64,000 nucleotides of DNA from JARRPM01 sp963792815 (lineage in GTDB: Bacteria > Pseudomonadota > Gammaproteobacteria > Pseudomonadales > Halieaceae). The stretch is from the NCBI GenBank assembly GCA_963792815.1, contig CAWBXR010000016.1, positions 1-64,000 of the forward strand, written 5' to 3'. The translations under genes were made by a program, and so were the position numbers. The notes under the pieces were generated by a model. The model made no database searches, was not told where the DNA came from, and saw only the letters and a program-made list of their open reading frames with translations. The stretch's first letter is position 1. Every line of letters begins with the position of its first letter. Positions 56,382-64,000 of the stretch are shown here, piece by piece.

Positions 56382-59039
56382 ATGCAGAAAGACTCTCTCC
56401 GACTTGTAACCGCAGCCGCTATTTCCCTCCTGGCGACAGCCTGTGGGGGCGGTGGTGGAGGCGGCGATGATTCTGCCTCCGGCCCGGCGCCAGTGCCCCC
56501 ACCCGTTACCCCGCCAGTTACCCCGCCAGCGGAACTGTTCAGCCTGAGCGGCACGATCACCGCATCCAGCAGCCAGGCCGTGGACGGCGACACTAATGAT
56601 CCCGGTACTATTGCCCGCCCCAATGACACTGTGGCTACGGCCCAGCCCGTTCCCAACCCGATTACCCTCGGCGGTTACGTTAACCAGCCAGGCACAGGTG
56701 CACCCGGGCGCTCGCAAGCGGCGGGTGATGTGGATGACTACTTCCGGGTGGAACTGCTCGCGGGCCAGAGCGTTACCATGCTGGTGGCGGATTTCCAGCA
56801 GGCCGATGCGGATCTCTACCTGTTCGATGCCCAGGGACGGATACTGGATTTCTCGATCGAGTCCGGGGAGGTGGAAACCCTGGTGATCCAGCAAGACGGT
56901 ACGTATGTGATCAACGCATTCGCCTACGAGGGAGCCACCAACTACATACTGGCTATCGGTAACCAGAATGTAGTTTCCGGCCGGAACCAACCGCATTATG
57001 AAATCGTCCCCTGGGAGTCAGTTATCAAGTATCGCGGCAGCGCCGAGCCGGAGACGGGCACCGCAAGACCCGGCCATGCCCGCCTGCGGCGTATGGGTAT
57101 GGAACAGCGGGCGGGGGGCCCGGGCAGGGCCAGGCTGATGGGAATGCGGCGCGGGCAAGCCGGAACGGCCGAAACCCTGGCACGCACAGGAAGGTCCATG
57201 GAAAAGCTGGCGCGCGTCGAAGACCCCCTGTTACAGGAGCGCCTGGAGACCCTGCTCGCCATCAAGTCCCTCAGGCGCGACCCGGAAATTGAGTACGCCG
57301 AGCCCAACTACAGGGTAAGGGCAATGGCGGTCCCCAATGACACTGCCTACCCTTTTCAATGGCACTATCCGCTGATAGACCTCCCCGGGGCCTGGGACAC
57401 TACCACCGGAAATTCACAGGTCATCGTCGCGGTGGTGGATACAGGCGTCCTTTCCGGGCACCCCGACCTCAGAGGCCAGTGGGTCGATGGCTACGATTTT
57501 GTCAGTAACGCGGACAGGGCTCGCGACGGTGACGGCATCGATCCGGATCCTGAGGATCCGGGCGACGGTGACGGCACCGCCTCCAACAGTTTTCACGGCA
57601 CCCATGTCAGCGGCACCGTCGCCGCCATCGGAGACAACGGCATTGGCGTTACCGGGGTTGCCTACGGTGCACGCATAATGCCCCTGCGGGCACTGGGCGC
57701 CGGCGGAGCGGGCACCACTTACGACCTGGACCAGGCCATTCGCTTTGCGGCCGGGCTCGCCAACGACTCGGGGCAGCTGCCCACCCGGCCAGCCGATATC
57801 ATCAATCTGAGTGTTGGCGGCGCCCCATTCAGCCAATCCAGCCAGGCGCTCTACCGACAGGTGCGCGCCGCGGGTGTTGTCATGGTCGCCTCCGCCGGCA
57901 ACGAGGCATCCTCCATGCCCTCCTATCCCGCGTCCTATGAAGGGGTGATATCCGTGGCGGCGGTTGACGCCCAGCGCCAGCGCGCGAATTACTCCAACAC
58001 CGGCAGCTCTGTCGATCTCGCCGCCCCGGGGGGCGACAGCGGCGTAGACCTCAACGGCGACGGTTACCCCGATGGCGTGCTCAGCACCGGCGGACTCGGC
58101 AGCGACGGTAATTTCGGCTATACCTTCCTCAGCGGCACCTCCATGGCAGCCCCCCATGTGGCGGGCGTCCTCGCGCTGATGAAAAGTGTGAACCCCGACC
58201 TCAGCCCCGATGACTTCGACGCCCTGATACTGCGCGGCGATATCAGCGATGACCTGGGTATCCCCGGCAGGGATGACCAGTACGGCCATGGCCTGGTAAA
58301 CGCGCAACGGGCAGTACTGGCCGCCCTTGCGGCCAGCGGAAACACCCCTGCGGACAACCCGCAGCTGAGTGCGTCTGCCGCTGCGCTCAATTTCGCTGGC
58401 AATGTGGATGCGCTGGAACTCGAGTTGCGCAATGGCGGCAACGGCGAACTGGAACTGCTGGAACTCAGGTCTTCGGAGCCCTGGCTACAGCTGAGGCCGC
58501 TGGATGTCGAGGGCACTGGGCTGGGGCTTTACCAGGTGACAGTTGAACGGGCGGGGCTTGCCGTCGGTGTTTATTCAGCCGAAATAAGCGCGCGCTCGTC
58601 GGTCAACACACTGACGATAAGAGTCATCATGTCCCTGGGCGATGCCGATACCGCGGACGTGGGTATCGTCTACGTCCTGTTGTATGAACAGGGGGCGGAG
58701 GAACCTATCGCGCAGGCGGTTGCGAGTTCCAACGGCGGTCGTTACGACTTCACTTTCGGCGATGTGCCACGGGGCCAATACCAGCTGTTCGCCGGAAGTG
58801 ACGCGGACAACGACCTGCTGATCTGCGACCCGGGTGAGGCTTGCGGCTCCTGGCTGACCGTAGATCAGCCGATCGTAATCGACCTGGAATCGGACCGGGA
58901 GAACATCGAGTTTCCCGTCGATTACCTGATAGCCATACCGGAAACTGAGGCGGTCGCCCAGTCGACCCGACCGAATAACGATCAGGTAAAACCCAGAAAC
59001 CGCCCACCCATAACCGGGGCACCTTCTACAGGGGAGTAA
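56382..59039 (+). CDS. S8 family serine peptidase lipoprotein with N-terminal PPC domain
   Basis: 885 aa. Lipoprotein signal ending ATACGG (Cys21) and a glycine/proline-rich linker. Residues ~110-195 resemble a PPC domain (DVDDYFRVELLAG, QADADLYLFDAQGR). A ~110-residue region follows with prodomain-like IEYAEPNY. The subtilase domain has the triad Asp353 (VVDTGV), His405 (HGTHVSG) and Ser587 (SGTSMAAPH). The tail has beta-rich repeats (ELELRNGGNGELEL). It is a surface protease for protein degradation. PPC domains usually lie after the catalytic domain; here one precedes it. Confidence 0.9.
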   Translation: MQKDSLRLVTAAAISLLATACGGGGGGGDDSASGPAPVPPPVTPPVTPPAELFSLSGTITASSSQAVDGDTNDPGTIARPNDTVATAQPVPNPITLGGYVNQPGTGAPGRSQAAGDVDDYFRVELLAGQSVTMLVADFQQADADLYLFDAQGRILDFSIESGEVETLVIQQDGTYVINAFAYEGATNYILAIGNQNVVSGRNQPHYEIVPWESVIKYRGSAEPETGTARPGHARLRRMGMEQRAGGPGRARLMGMRRGQAGTAETLARTGRSMEKLARVEDPLLQERLETLLAIKSLRRDPEIEYAEPNYRVRAMAVPNDTAYPFQWHYPLIDLPGAWDTTTGNSQVIVAVVDTGVLSGHPDLRGQWVDGYDFVSNADRARDGDGIDPDPEDPGDGDGTASNSFHGTHVSGTVAAIGDNGIGVTGVAYGARIMPLRALGAGGAGTTYDLDQAIRFAAGLANDSGQLPTRPADIINLSVGGAPFSQSSQALYRQVRAAGVVMVASAGNEASSMPSYPASYEGVISVAAVDAQRQRANYSNTGSSVDLAAPGGDSGVDLNGDGYPDGVLSTGGLGSDGNFGYTFLSGTSMAAPHVAGVLALMKSVNPDLSPDDFDALILRGDISDDLGIPGRDDQYGHGLVNAQRAVLAALAASGNTPADNPQLSASAAALNFAGNVDALELELRNGGNGELELLELRSSEPWLQLRPLDVEGTGLGLYQVTVERAGLAVGVYSAEISARSSVNTLTIRVIMSLGDADTADVGIVYVLLYEQGAEEPIAQAVASSNGGRYDFTFGDVPRGQYQLFAGSDADNDLLICDPGEACGSWLTVDQPIVIDLESDRENIEFPVDYLIAIPETEAVAQSTRPNNDQVKPRNRPPITGAPSTGE

Positions 59040-59067
59040 GTCACCCTGCCTGAAGAGGCGGGGTGAC
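59040..59067. terminator. Long hairpin between convergent genes
   Basis: GTCACCCTGCCT (59040-59051) pairs with AGGCGGGGTGAC (59056-59067) around GAAG, with one G-T wobble. It starts right after the peptidase stop codon. No T-run follows. Confidence 0.55.
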
Positions 59068-59106
59068 TAGATTACCCCGGTGAGGCGACCCCGGTGTATC
59101 AGGCGC

Positions 59107-59901
59107 TTACTTTTTCTTTCTGGCTGCCGCTCGTTTTTTGGCGGGAGCCTTTTTGGCTGCAACCTTTTTCTTGGCTACGACCTTTTTGGCTACAGCCTTC
59201 TTCTTAGCAGCAACTTTCTTCTTCGCGACTGCTTTTTTAACCGCAGGCTTTTTCTTGGCCGCGACTTTTTTCTTCGCAACCGCTTTCCTGGCGACAGCCT
59301 TTTTCTTCGCAGCTACTTTCTTCTTCGCAACCGCTTTCTTGACTACAGCTTTTTTCTTGGCAGCTACTTTCTTCTTCGCAACCGCTTTCTTGACCACAGC
59401 TTTTTTCTTCGCGGCTACTTTCTTCTTAGCAACCGCCTTTTTGACCACAGCCTTTTTCTTCGCTGCGGCTTTTTTCTTCTTCGGTGCAGCTTTCTTTTTT
59501 ACTTTGGCAGCGGCTTTTTCTACCAGCTTTGCCGCCCGATTTGCTGCGCTAGCCTTACGTGCTTCCATAATTGCATCCCCTTTCACAGTGACATATTTTT
59601 CAGCAGCTTCAAACGCGGCCTTGCTAATTGCTGCGATCGCCTCTCTCAGCTCCTGAGCTTGCTTCTTCAACACTTCTACTTTCTGTTGATTTTCAGGTGT
59701 GGCCTTGGACTTCAACGACGCCCTGGCCTTTTTAAGGCGGGCGCTGGCAGTGCCGTGTGTCCTGCGAGCCATCCGCAATTCGCGTTTTGCTTTTACGTGT
59801 GACTTTTCAGATTCGGCTACCAGTTTTTTCCGCAATTGCTCAACTTTCTTATTAGCCTGATGAGCAATGTCGGTCGCCTTTGCCAGTTCCTTTTCCAACA
59901 T
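59107..59901 (-). CDS. Histone H1-like lysine/alanine-rich protein
   Basis: 264 aa from ATG 59901 with GGAG 10 bases upstream. The N-terminal ~130 residues are a charged helical region, probably a coiled coil. The rest is almost entirely K, A and V, with six tandem copies of a 17-residue unit of the form KAVVKKAVAKKKVAAKK. It resembles AlgP/AlgR3 and H1-like proteins of gammaproteobacteria that bind and compact DNA. Copy number is likely variable. On the plus strand the region is a long pyrimidine-rich tract. Confidence 0.85.
   Translation of the reverse strand: MLEKELAKATDIAHQANKKVEQLRKKLVAESEKSHVKAKRELRMARRTHGTASARLKKARASLKSKATPENQQKVEVLKKQAQELREAIAAISKAAFEAAEKYVTVKGDAIMEARKASAANRAAKLVEKAAAKVKKKAAPKKKKAAAKKKAVVKKAVAKKKVAAKKKAVVKKAVAKKKVAAKKKAVVKKAVAKKKVAAKKKAVARKAVAKKKVAAKKKPAVKKAVAKKKVAAKKKAVAKKVVAKKKVAAKKAPAKKRAAARKKK
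59149..59454 (-). repeat. Six tandem 51-base repeats
   Basis: Residues 150-251 of the H1-like protein are six 17-residue repeats; three are identical and three differ at one to three positions. At the DNA level this is 306 bases of near-identical 51-base units, prone to slippage or assembly collapse. Confidence 0.85.
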
Positions 59902-60430
59902 TTTTATAATCACTCCATACTGGTTGCGGGTACCGCAGAGCTAGTGTATGCCTAAATAAAAAAAATGTAACGGTTAATTTTTGATCGGCACACGCAAATT
60001 TCAAAGAATAATTCACAGTTTTGAGCAGTAAATCACGTCCTGTTTTTCTACGCGAATCTATCGACCAGCTTTTAACCAGGCTCTTGTTATCGCAGCAACA
60101 ATTACCACGGTGGCTAAAGCATTTTTTTTCAGGCGACGCAAAACACTATAAATACAGTATCAGAGTGGGTTACACACGAGAGAGCATGCATGGCTTCTCA
60201 GCAACAATGACAGGTAGTTGCGCAGTTGTGCCACTTGAATGATTATTTGGTGCGCGCCCGCGCTGAATACAGTTGTTGTTTTGATCGAGTTGGCGCGAAA
60301 ATTTATTCAGGAATATTTTTTGCGTATCAAACCTGGAGACGAATTGTTTTTTTGTCTCAAGATAAGGATGTTCGGAAATTTCTGTTAGCGGATACTGCGA
60401 TCGGGACTTCAACACCAAATTCAAGCCGCG
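59902..60430. other. AT-rich stretch without a supportable gene
   Basis: About 530 bases, clearly AT-richer than the neighbours, between the divergently facing H1-like gene and the 3' end of the cytochrome operon. Short open frames (60021-60242, 60226-60495 plus; 60170-60424 minus) have no ribosome sites or recognisable motifs. It probably contains the H1-like promoter; the rest is unexplained. Confidence 0.5.
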
Positions 60431-60452
60431 AAAAAAGCCACCCTAAGGTGGC
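60431..60452 (-). terminator. Intrinsic terminator of the cytochrome operon
   Basis: GCCACC (60437-60442) pairs with GGTGGC (60447-60452). Read on the minus strand the hairpin is followed by a T-run (AAAAAA at 60431-60436 on plus). It lies 36 bases past the stop of the last operon gene. Confidence 0.85.
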
Positions 60453-60488
60453 TTTCCAACTTTCGATACCAAGCGATAAACATGTTAC

Positions 60489-62004
60489 TCAGTGAGTCAC
60501 CTGCAGCATGTAGCGCGCTGCAGCCAGTCGGGTTTCGGCGTCCAGGTGCGACTGGGGAGGCATCTGCGGATAATCAGGGCGTTTCTTCACAGGATTCGCC
60601 GCATACTCGGCGATGCCTTCCGGGTTATCCATGTACAGGGCCTGGATGATCTGGGTGGGCGGGCCAATCATGCGGGAACCGTATGCGTGACAACCGGCAC
60701 AGACGCCGTAAAACGCAAGCTTGCCTTTATCCATGTCTTCCATTGAGCGAGCCGGCACCGGCTCAGGCAGTGTGTAACTGGCAATATTGGCGGTAGTGGA
60801 AAAATCGCACTCGGTGTATTTGCCAATGCCAATTGTGCGGTAGCGCTCCGGATTCAGGATACAGCCGTCTTCCATCCCGACGGTATCAACGATATCCGGC
60901 CCGGTGGTCTCCAGCATGGTCGCCAATACCGCGCGAACTGCCGGAGCGGGGTCATTACCGTTATTCTGCATGATGTTGTTCAGGATTTTGGGACGATTGG
61001 GGTTTGGGTCCGAATCGGGATCGTTGGCAGCATTGCCGGCCAGTGAGAAATCGGTGAAGGTCATTCCCACTGAGTTATTACCAGTGATGATATTGCCTTC
61101 GACCACCACATCATCACAGGCCATTATCAGGACACCCGTGCCCGAGGGAATATTGGAAACCAGGGAACCCGGGATGGCAAAGTTGTCGTGGTTGTTGTCT
61201 CACAATGAAATTGTTGCGAATGAGCACATCGCCGCAGCTCTTTATAGGAAGCCCCGGGGTGATAAAGGCGAGAATTCCGCCAGTATTGTTATAGACGTAG
61301 TTGCTTTCAACCAGGGCGTGACGACTGTTTTCAATCTCTATACCGGCGACACTGTCGAAAACCTGGTTGAATACGACATCCACATTATCCGACATGCCGA
61401 CATAAATGGCCGCATCCTCGATACCGGACACAATGTTGTGGGACACGATGCCGTTTTTCCCAAGTTGGGGAAATATGCCGTAGACCCCTGTGTCGACAAT
61501 ATAGTTGTTGCGAATAATGAAGTTGTTGCCCGCCTGGCCCATCACCCCGTTACCCTTGTAGTGAGTGATATAGAGGTTCTCAATGGTGACGCCATTACCC
61601 GAGTAGAGAATGGCGTCATTGCGCAGCCCCTCACCCTCCAGCACCGGGTATTTACCCTGCTCGATAACACCGGACAGGGTGATATTGTCCTTGTCTATAT
61701 AGACCGTTTCCTTGTAGGTGCCGGGCATCACCTTGATTACGGCCCCCGGGCTCGCGGCCACTACCGCATCCTGTATCGACTCGCCGTCCCTGACCACGAT
61801 GAGTTCACCGCTGGTGGGGGTTACCAGGCTGCGTACAGTTGCACCTGACGCCTTGGCCACTTCTTCGGCACCCGTGGATGTGAAAGCCGCCTTGGGTTGG
61901 CTGTCCACCTTGATCACCGTGGCCGGCTTCTGGGCCGATTTGCCGACGTAATATCCGCCGGCCAGCAATACCGCGGCGCCTATTACAATTGCTATCTTAT
62001 TCAT
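60489..62004 (-). CDS. Parallel beta-helix protein fused to cytochrome c (frameshifted)
   Basis: About 505 aa when repaired. An N-terminal hydrophobic anchor (IAIVIGAAVLLAGGYYVG) precedes a NosD/CASH-type right-handed beta-helix with many turns, for example VTIENLYITHYKGNGV, NFIIRNNYIVDTGVYGI and HALVESNYVYNNTGGI. The last ~85 residues are a class I cytochrome c with heme motif CAGCH and likely axial Met in YPQMPPQ. Near 61199-61203 one extra base breaks the frame inside the helix. Its ATG overlaps the upstream peroxidase gene by 8 bases, so translation is coupled. Exported; the function is unknown. Confidence 0.8.
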
Positions 62005-63217
62005 TATTCGCTGCTCCATCTTGATAGGTGAGGCCCTCTCGAGTGCCTGTATTGTGAACCGGCCCCATCCCGGAGGGCAACTGCAGCGGTTCGCTGGGCT
62101 TGAAACTTTCGTCAGTGAGCGTCTGGAGAAAATCCACCAGGCGGTCGAGTTCTTCATCGCTCAGGTTCGGCTCCCAGATATGCCAGTGAACCTTGAGTTC
62201 TTCCCCGGGCGGCACCGCATGCCCACGCCCTTCGGTATAAAATTTCGCCGCCTCGCGCAGGGTCGCGAACCGGCCTGAGTGCATATAGGGAGCAGTGAGG
62301 GCAATATTGCGCAAGGACGGCACTTTAAATCCGCCACGCAGGGTCGGCTCTCCCAATGACAGCTCCGCACCCGGATCGAAAGCCATGCCCTCGGGTTCCG
62401 GCGTGCCGATAACCGCAACCTGCTGATTGGTGAATAGCGGGGGAGTGTGGCACTCCGCGCACCTGGCAACAAATGAACGGAATATATTCATCCCCTCCTT
62501 CTCGGGTTCGGTGAGGGCATCTGCATAGCCGTGAGCATACTGGTCATAGCGGCTGTTGAGAGAGATCAGCGACAGCTCAAAAGCGGCGATGGCTGCGTAG
62601 ATCTGGTCCAGGCGTATCCGGTCACCGGCGTTCTGGAAATCCTGCGGCCATGCCTGCCGGAACAGCTCGCGGTAAATTGGTATGCCATTGAGCGTATCAA
62701 GCAGCTGCCCCGGATTGGTAGCCATCTCGTTTTCATCATAGAGGGGACCCTGCATCTGATCTTCCAGACTGTCTGCCCGGGCATCCCAGAAGAAGCGCTG
62801 CAGGAAAGCCATATTCCACAGGCTCGGCGCCGAACGCGACATGGCCTGACCGCTGGCCCCCACGCTTCTGCCCAGGCCATCGGCAAAACCGAGGTCGGGA
62901 TGGTGGCAACTGGCGCAGGAAACGGTCCCGTCGCCGGATAAAACGGGATCAAAGAACAGGTAGCGGCCCAGGTCTATCTGCTGCGGTGTAAAGCCGTCCC
63001 GATAGGAGGGCAGGCCCGTTTTGAGTCCGCCTACACCGGCATCCTGCAGGGAGGAATACATCTGGTAAAGGCTGCGCAACCTGCACTGCCCCTCACTCAA
63101 CTCGAACCCGGGGGGGCAGTTTTCACTCAGGGCAAGCTCAGCACCGGGCGCCGGTAGCGAGAGGGCCGCCGCAAACAGGACAAGAGCCAGTGCACGCGCC
63201 AGGCCAGGACGATGCAC
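61997..63217 (-). CDS. Diheme cytochrome c peroxidase/MauG family
   Basis: 406 aa with signal peptide (ALALVLFAAALSLPAPGAE). Two heme motifs are CASCHH and CAECH, with family blocks GRYLFFDPVLSGDGTVSC, FFWDARADSLEDQ, and VPSLRNIALTAPYMHSGRF. Members reduce peroxide or modify protein substrates in the periplasm. It lies 5 bases after the c4-like cytochrome and overlaps the beta-helix gene, the middle of a three-gene operon. Whether it acts as a peroxidase or as a MauG-type oxidant of the beta-helix protein is open. Confidence 0.9.
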   Translation of the reverse strand: MHRPGLARALALVLFAAALSLPAPGAELALSENCPPGFELSEGQCRLRSLYQMYSSLQDAGVGGLKTGLPSYRDGFTPQQIDLGRYLFFDPVLSGDGTVSCASCHHPDLGFADGLGRSVGASGQAMSRSAPSLWNMAFLQRFFWDARADSLEDQMQGPLYDENEMATNPGQLLDTLNGIPIYRELFRQAWPQDFQNAGDRIRLDQIYAAIAAFELSLISLNSRYDQYAHGYADALTEPEKEGMNIFRSFVARCAECHTPPLFTNQQVAVIGTPEPEGMAFDPGAELSLGEPTLRGGFKVPSLRNIALTAPYMHSGRFATLREAAKFYTEGRGHAVPPGEELKVHWHIWEPNLSDEELDRLVDFLQTLTDESFKPSEPLQLPSGMGPVHNTGTREGLTYQDGAANNE

Positions 63218-63222
63218 GGGGC

Positions 63223-63852
63223 TTACTCTTGCAAACTGCGGATATAGGCAGCCACAGCGGCTACCGCGTCATCATCGGGCAGAACCCCCGCCATCGCCCG
63301 CATCTGCTTGCCGGTGCGGTCGCTGGCATCGCTGCCCCGGTGGCCCGCGCGAAAGGCTTGCAACTGGGCAACAATATACCAGTCGTCCGCTCCCGCCAGG
63401 CGCGGGGAATTCAGGGCGGGGTTACCCTCTGCGGCCGGCCCGTGGCAGGCGGCGCAGTACTGCCGGTAATAACTCGCGCCCGTCGCGACATCCGCCTCGA
63501 TGGTAATCGGGGAAACGCCGCTCTCGAGCGTATCTATATAGGCAGCAGTGTCATACATGGCCTGGTCATCGGCCAGCGTTGCCGCCATGGCGGCCATTTG
63601 CCGGGCACTGTCGGATGCCCCGTTGCCGCCGCGGGCGCCGGCCTTGAATTTTTGCAGCTGGGCAACGATATACACCCGGCTGAGATGGCTCAGGCGAGGC
63701 GCGTTGAGGCTGCGATTGCCCTCTGCCCGGGCACCGTGACAGGCCGCACAGGGTGCGTACAGCTCACCGCCCCGCTGCGGGTCGTCTTCGGCCCGGGCTT
63801 CAATGGCGGCCAGGGCAACCACCAGTGGCAGGAGTAACAAAATCAATCGCAT
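63223..63852 (-). CDS. Diheme cytochrome c4-like protein
   Basis: 209 aa from ATG 63852 with GGGGA upstream; the frame is open to 63972 but the signal peptide (LILLLLPLVVALAAIEARA) begins at 63852. Two similar domains each have CAACHG (residues ~33 and ~130) and a likely axial Met (ARQMAAMA and GKQMRAMAG). It should shuttle electrons to the neighbouring peroxidase. It is the first gene of the operon seen here; its promoter would lie in 63853-64000. Confidence 0.9.
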   Translation of the reverse strand: MRLILLLLPLVVALAAIEARAEDDPQRGGELYAPCAACHGARAEGNRSLNAPRLSHLSRVYIVAQLQKFKAGARGGNGASDSARQMAAMAATLADDQAMYDTAAYIDTLESGVSPITIEADVATGASYYRQYCAACHGPAAEGNPALNSPRLAGADDWYIVAQLQAFRAGHRGSDASDRTGKQMRAMAGVLPDDDAVAAVAAYIRSLQE

Positions 63853-64000
63853 GTCAGTTCCCCGGTCATGGCAGCGCAACTGCTGCCCACGACGAAAATG
63901 AGTTCGAGAACGAGCTATAGTAACCCCCAAGATTAAACCTGGCTGAAAGCCGCGGCTTGCAATATTCACCATTTGCTCTGGCCGGTGCGGGAAATTCCGT

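Noticed and set aside
59138..59656. Phe/Ala-rich 172-residue frame on the plus strand
   Set aside because: It is the antisense reading of the lysine/alanine repeats of the H1-like gene, low-complexity only.
60021..60495. Three short frames in the AT-rich gap
   Set aside because: No ribosome sites, no signal peptides or motifs, and they overlap each other on both strands.

Overview
The window looks like a GC-rich (about 60%) chromosome segment of a marine, aerobic, chemoheterotrophic gammaproteobacterium, most likely from the Halieaceae/Spongiibacteraceae neighbourhood. That placement is an inference from gene content: a TPR-sulfotransferase, large TonB receptors, the zwf-pgl-edd order, YtcJ-type lipoprotein amidohydrolases, sterol-type Rieske oxygenase genes, and a lysine/alanine-rich histone H1-like protein. 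No rRNA, tRNA, CRISPR array, insertion sequence or prophage was seen.

Layout. 0-9 kb: TPR-sulfotransferase, a tandem pair of lipoprotein amidohydrolases, two small conserved proteins and a TonB receptor. 9-16 kb: a divergent polyamine-type glutamine synthetase/aminotransferase pair, an isocitrate dehydrogenase-like gene with an internal domain duplication, and a SulP transporter. 15.7-21.6 kb: SnoaL-like protein, membrane-anchored MDR oxidoreductase, DUF2164 protein, glpD, and a LysR regulator divergent from a variant citrate synthase. 21.7-27.3 kb: an oligopeptide ABC transporter operon ending in a retropepsin-like zinc protease-family gene. 27.4-37 kb: a sigma-54-type promoter before a small Cys-rich protein, then a fasciclin protein, gamma-glutamyltransferase, acyl-CoA ligase, a GNAT-HDAC fusion, a 2OG-oxygenase-like protein, a sulfatase and an MBL-fold hydrolase. 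38-41.5 kb: Baeyer-Villiger monooxygenase, AraC regulator and esterase. 41.5-45.6 kb: Entner-Doudoroff genes zwf-pgl-edd. 45.5-50.5 kb: an EamA exporter, a VOC protein, and an HDAC-type deacetylase divergent from a Pat-type acetyltransferase. 50.5-56.3 kb: a TetR-controlled divergent cluster (Rieske oxygenase, SDR, acetoacetate-decarboxylase family, Fe-alcohol dehydrogenase, and quinone oxidoreductase). 56.4-64 kb: a subtilase, the H1-like protein, and a three-gene c-type cytochrome operon (c4-like, diheme peroxidase, beta-helix/cytochrome fusion).

The genes suggest growth on lipids, steroids or terpenoid ketones and peptides, with reversible acetylation (two HDAC-like and two GNAT domains) as a recurring theme. 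At least nine apparent single-base frameshifts interrupt otherwise intact genes. Most look like one extra base outside homopolymers, which points more to residual indel errors in the assembly than to mass gene decay. Affected genes are annotated end to end with the break marked.
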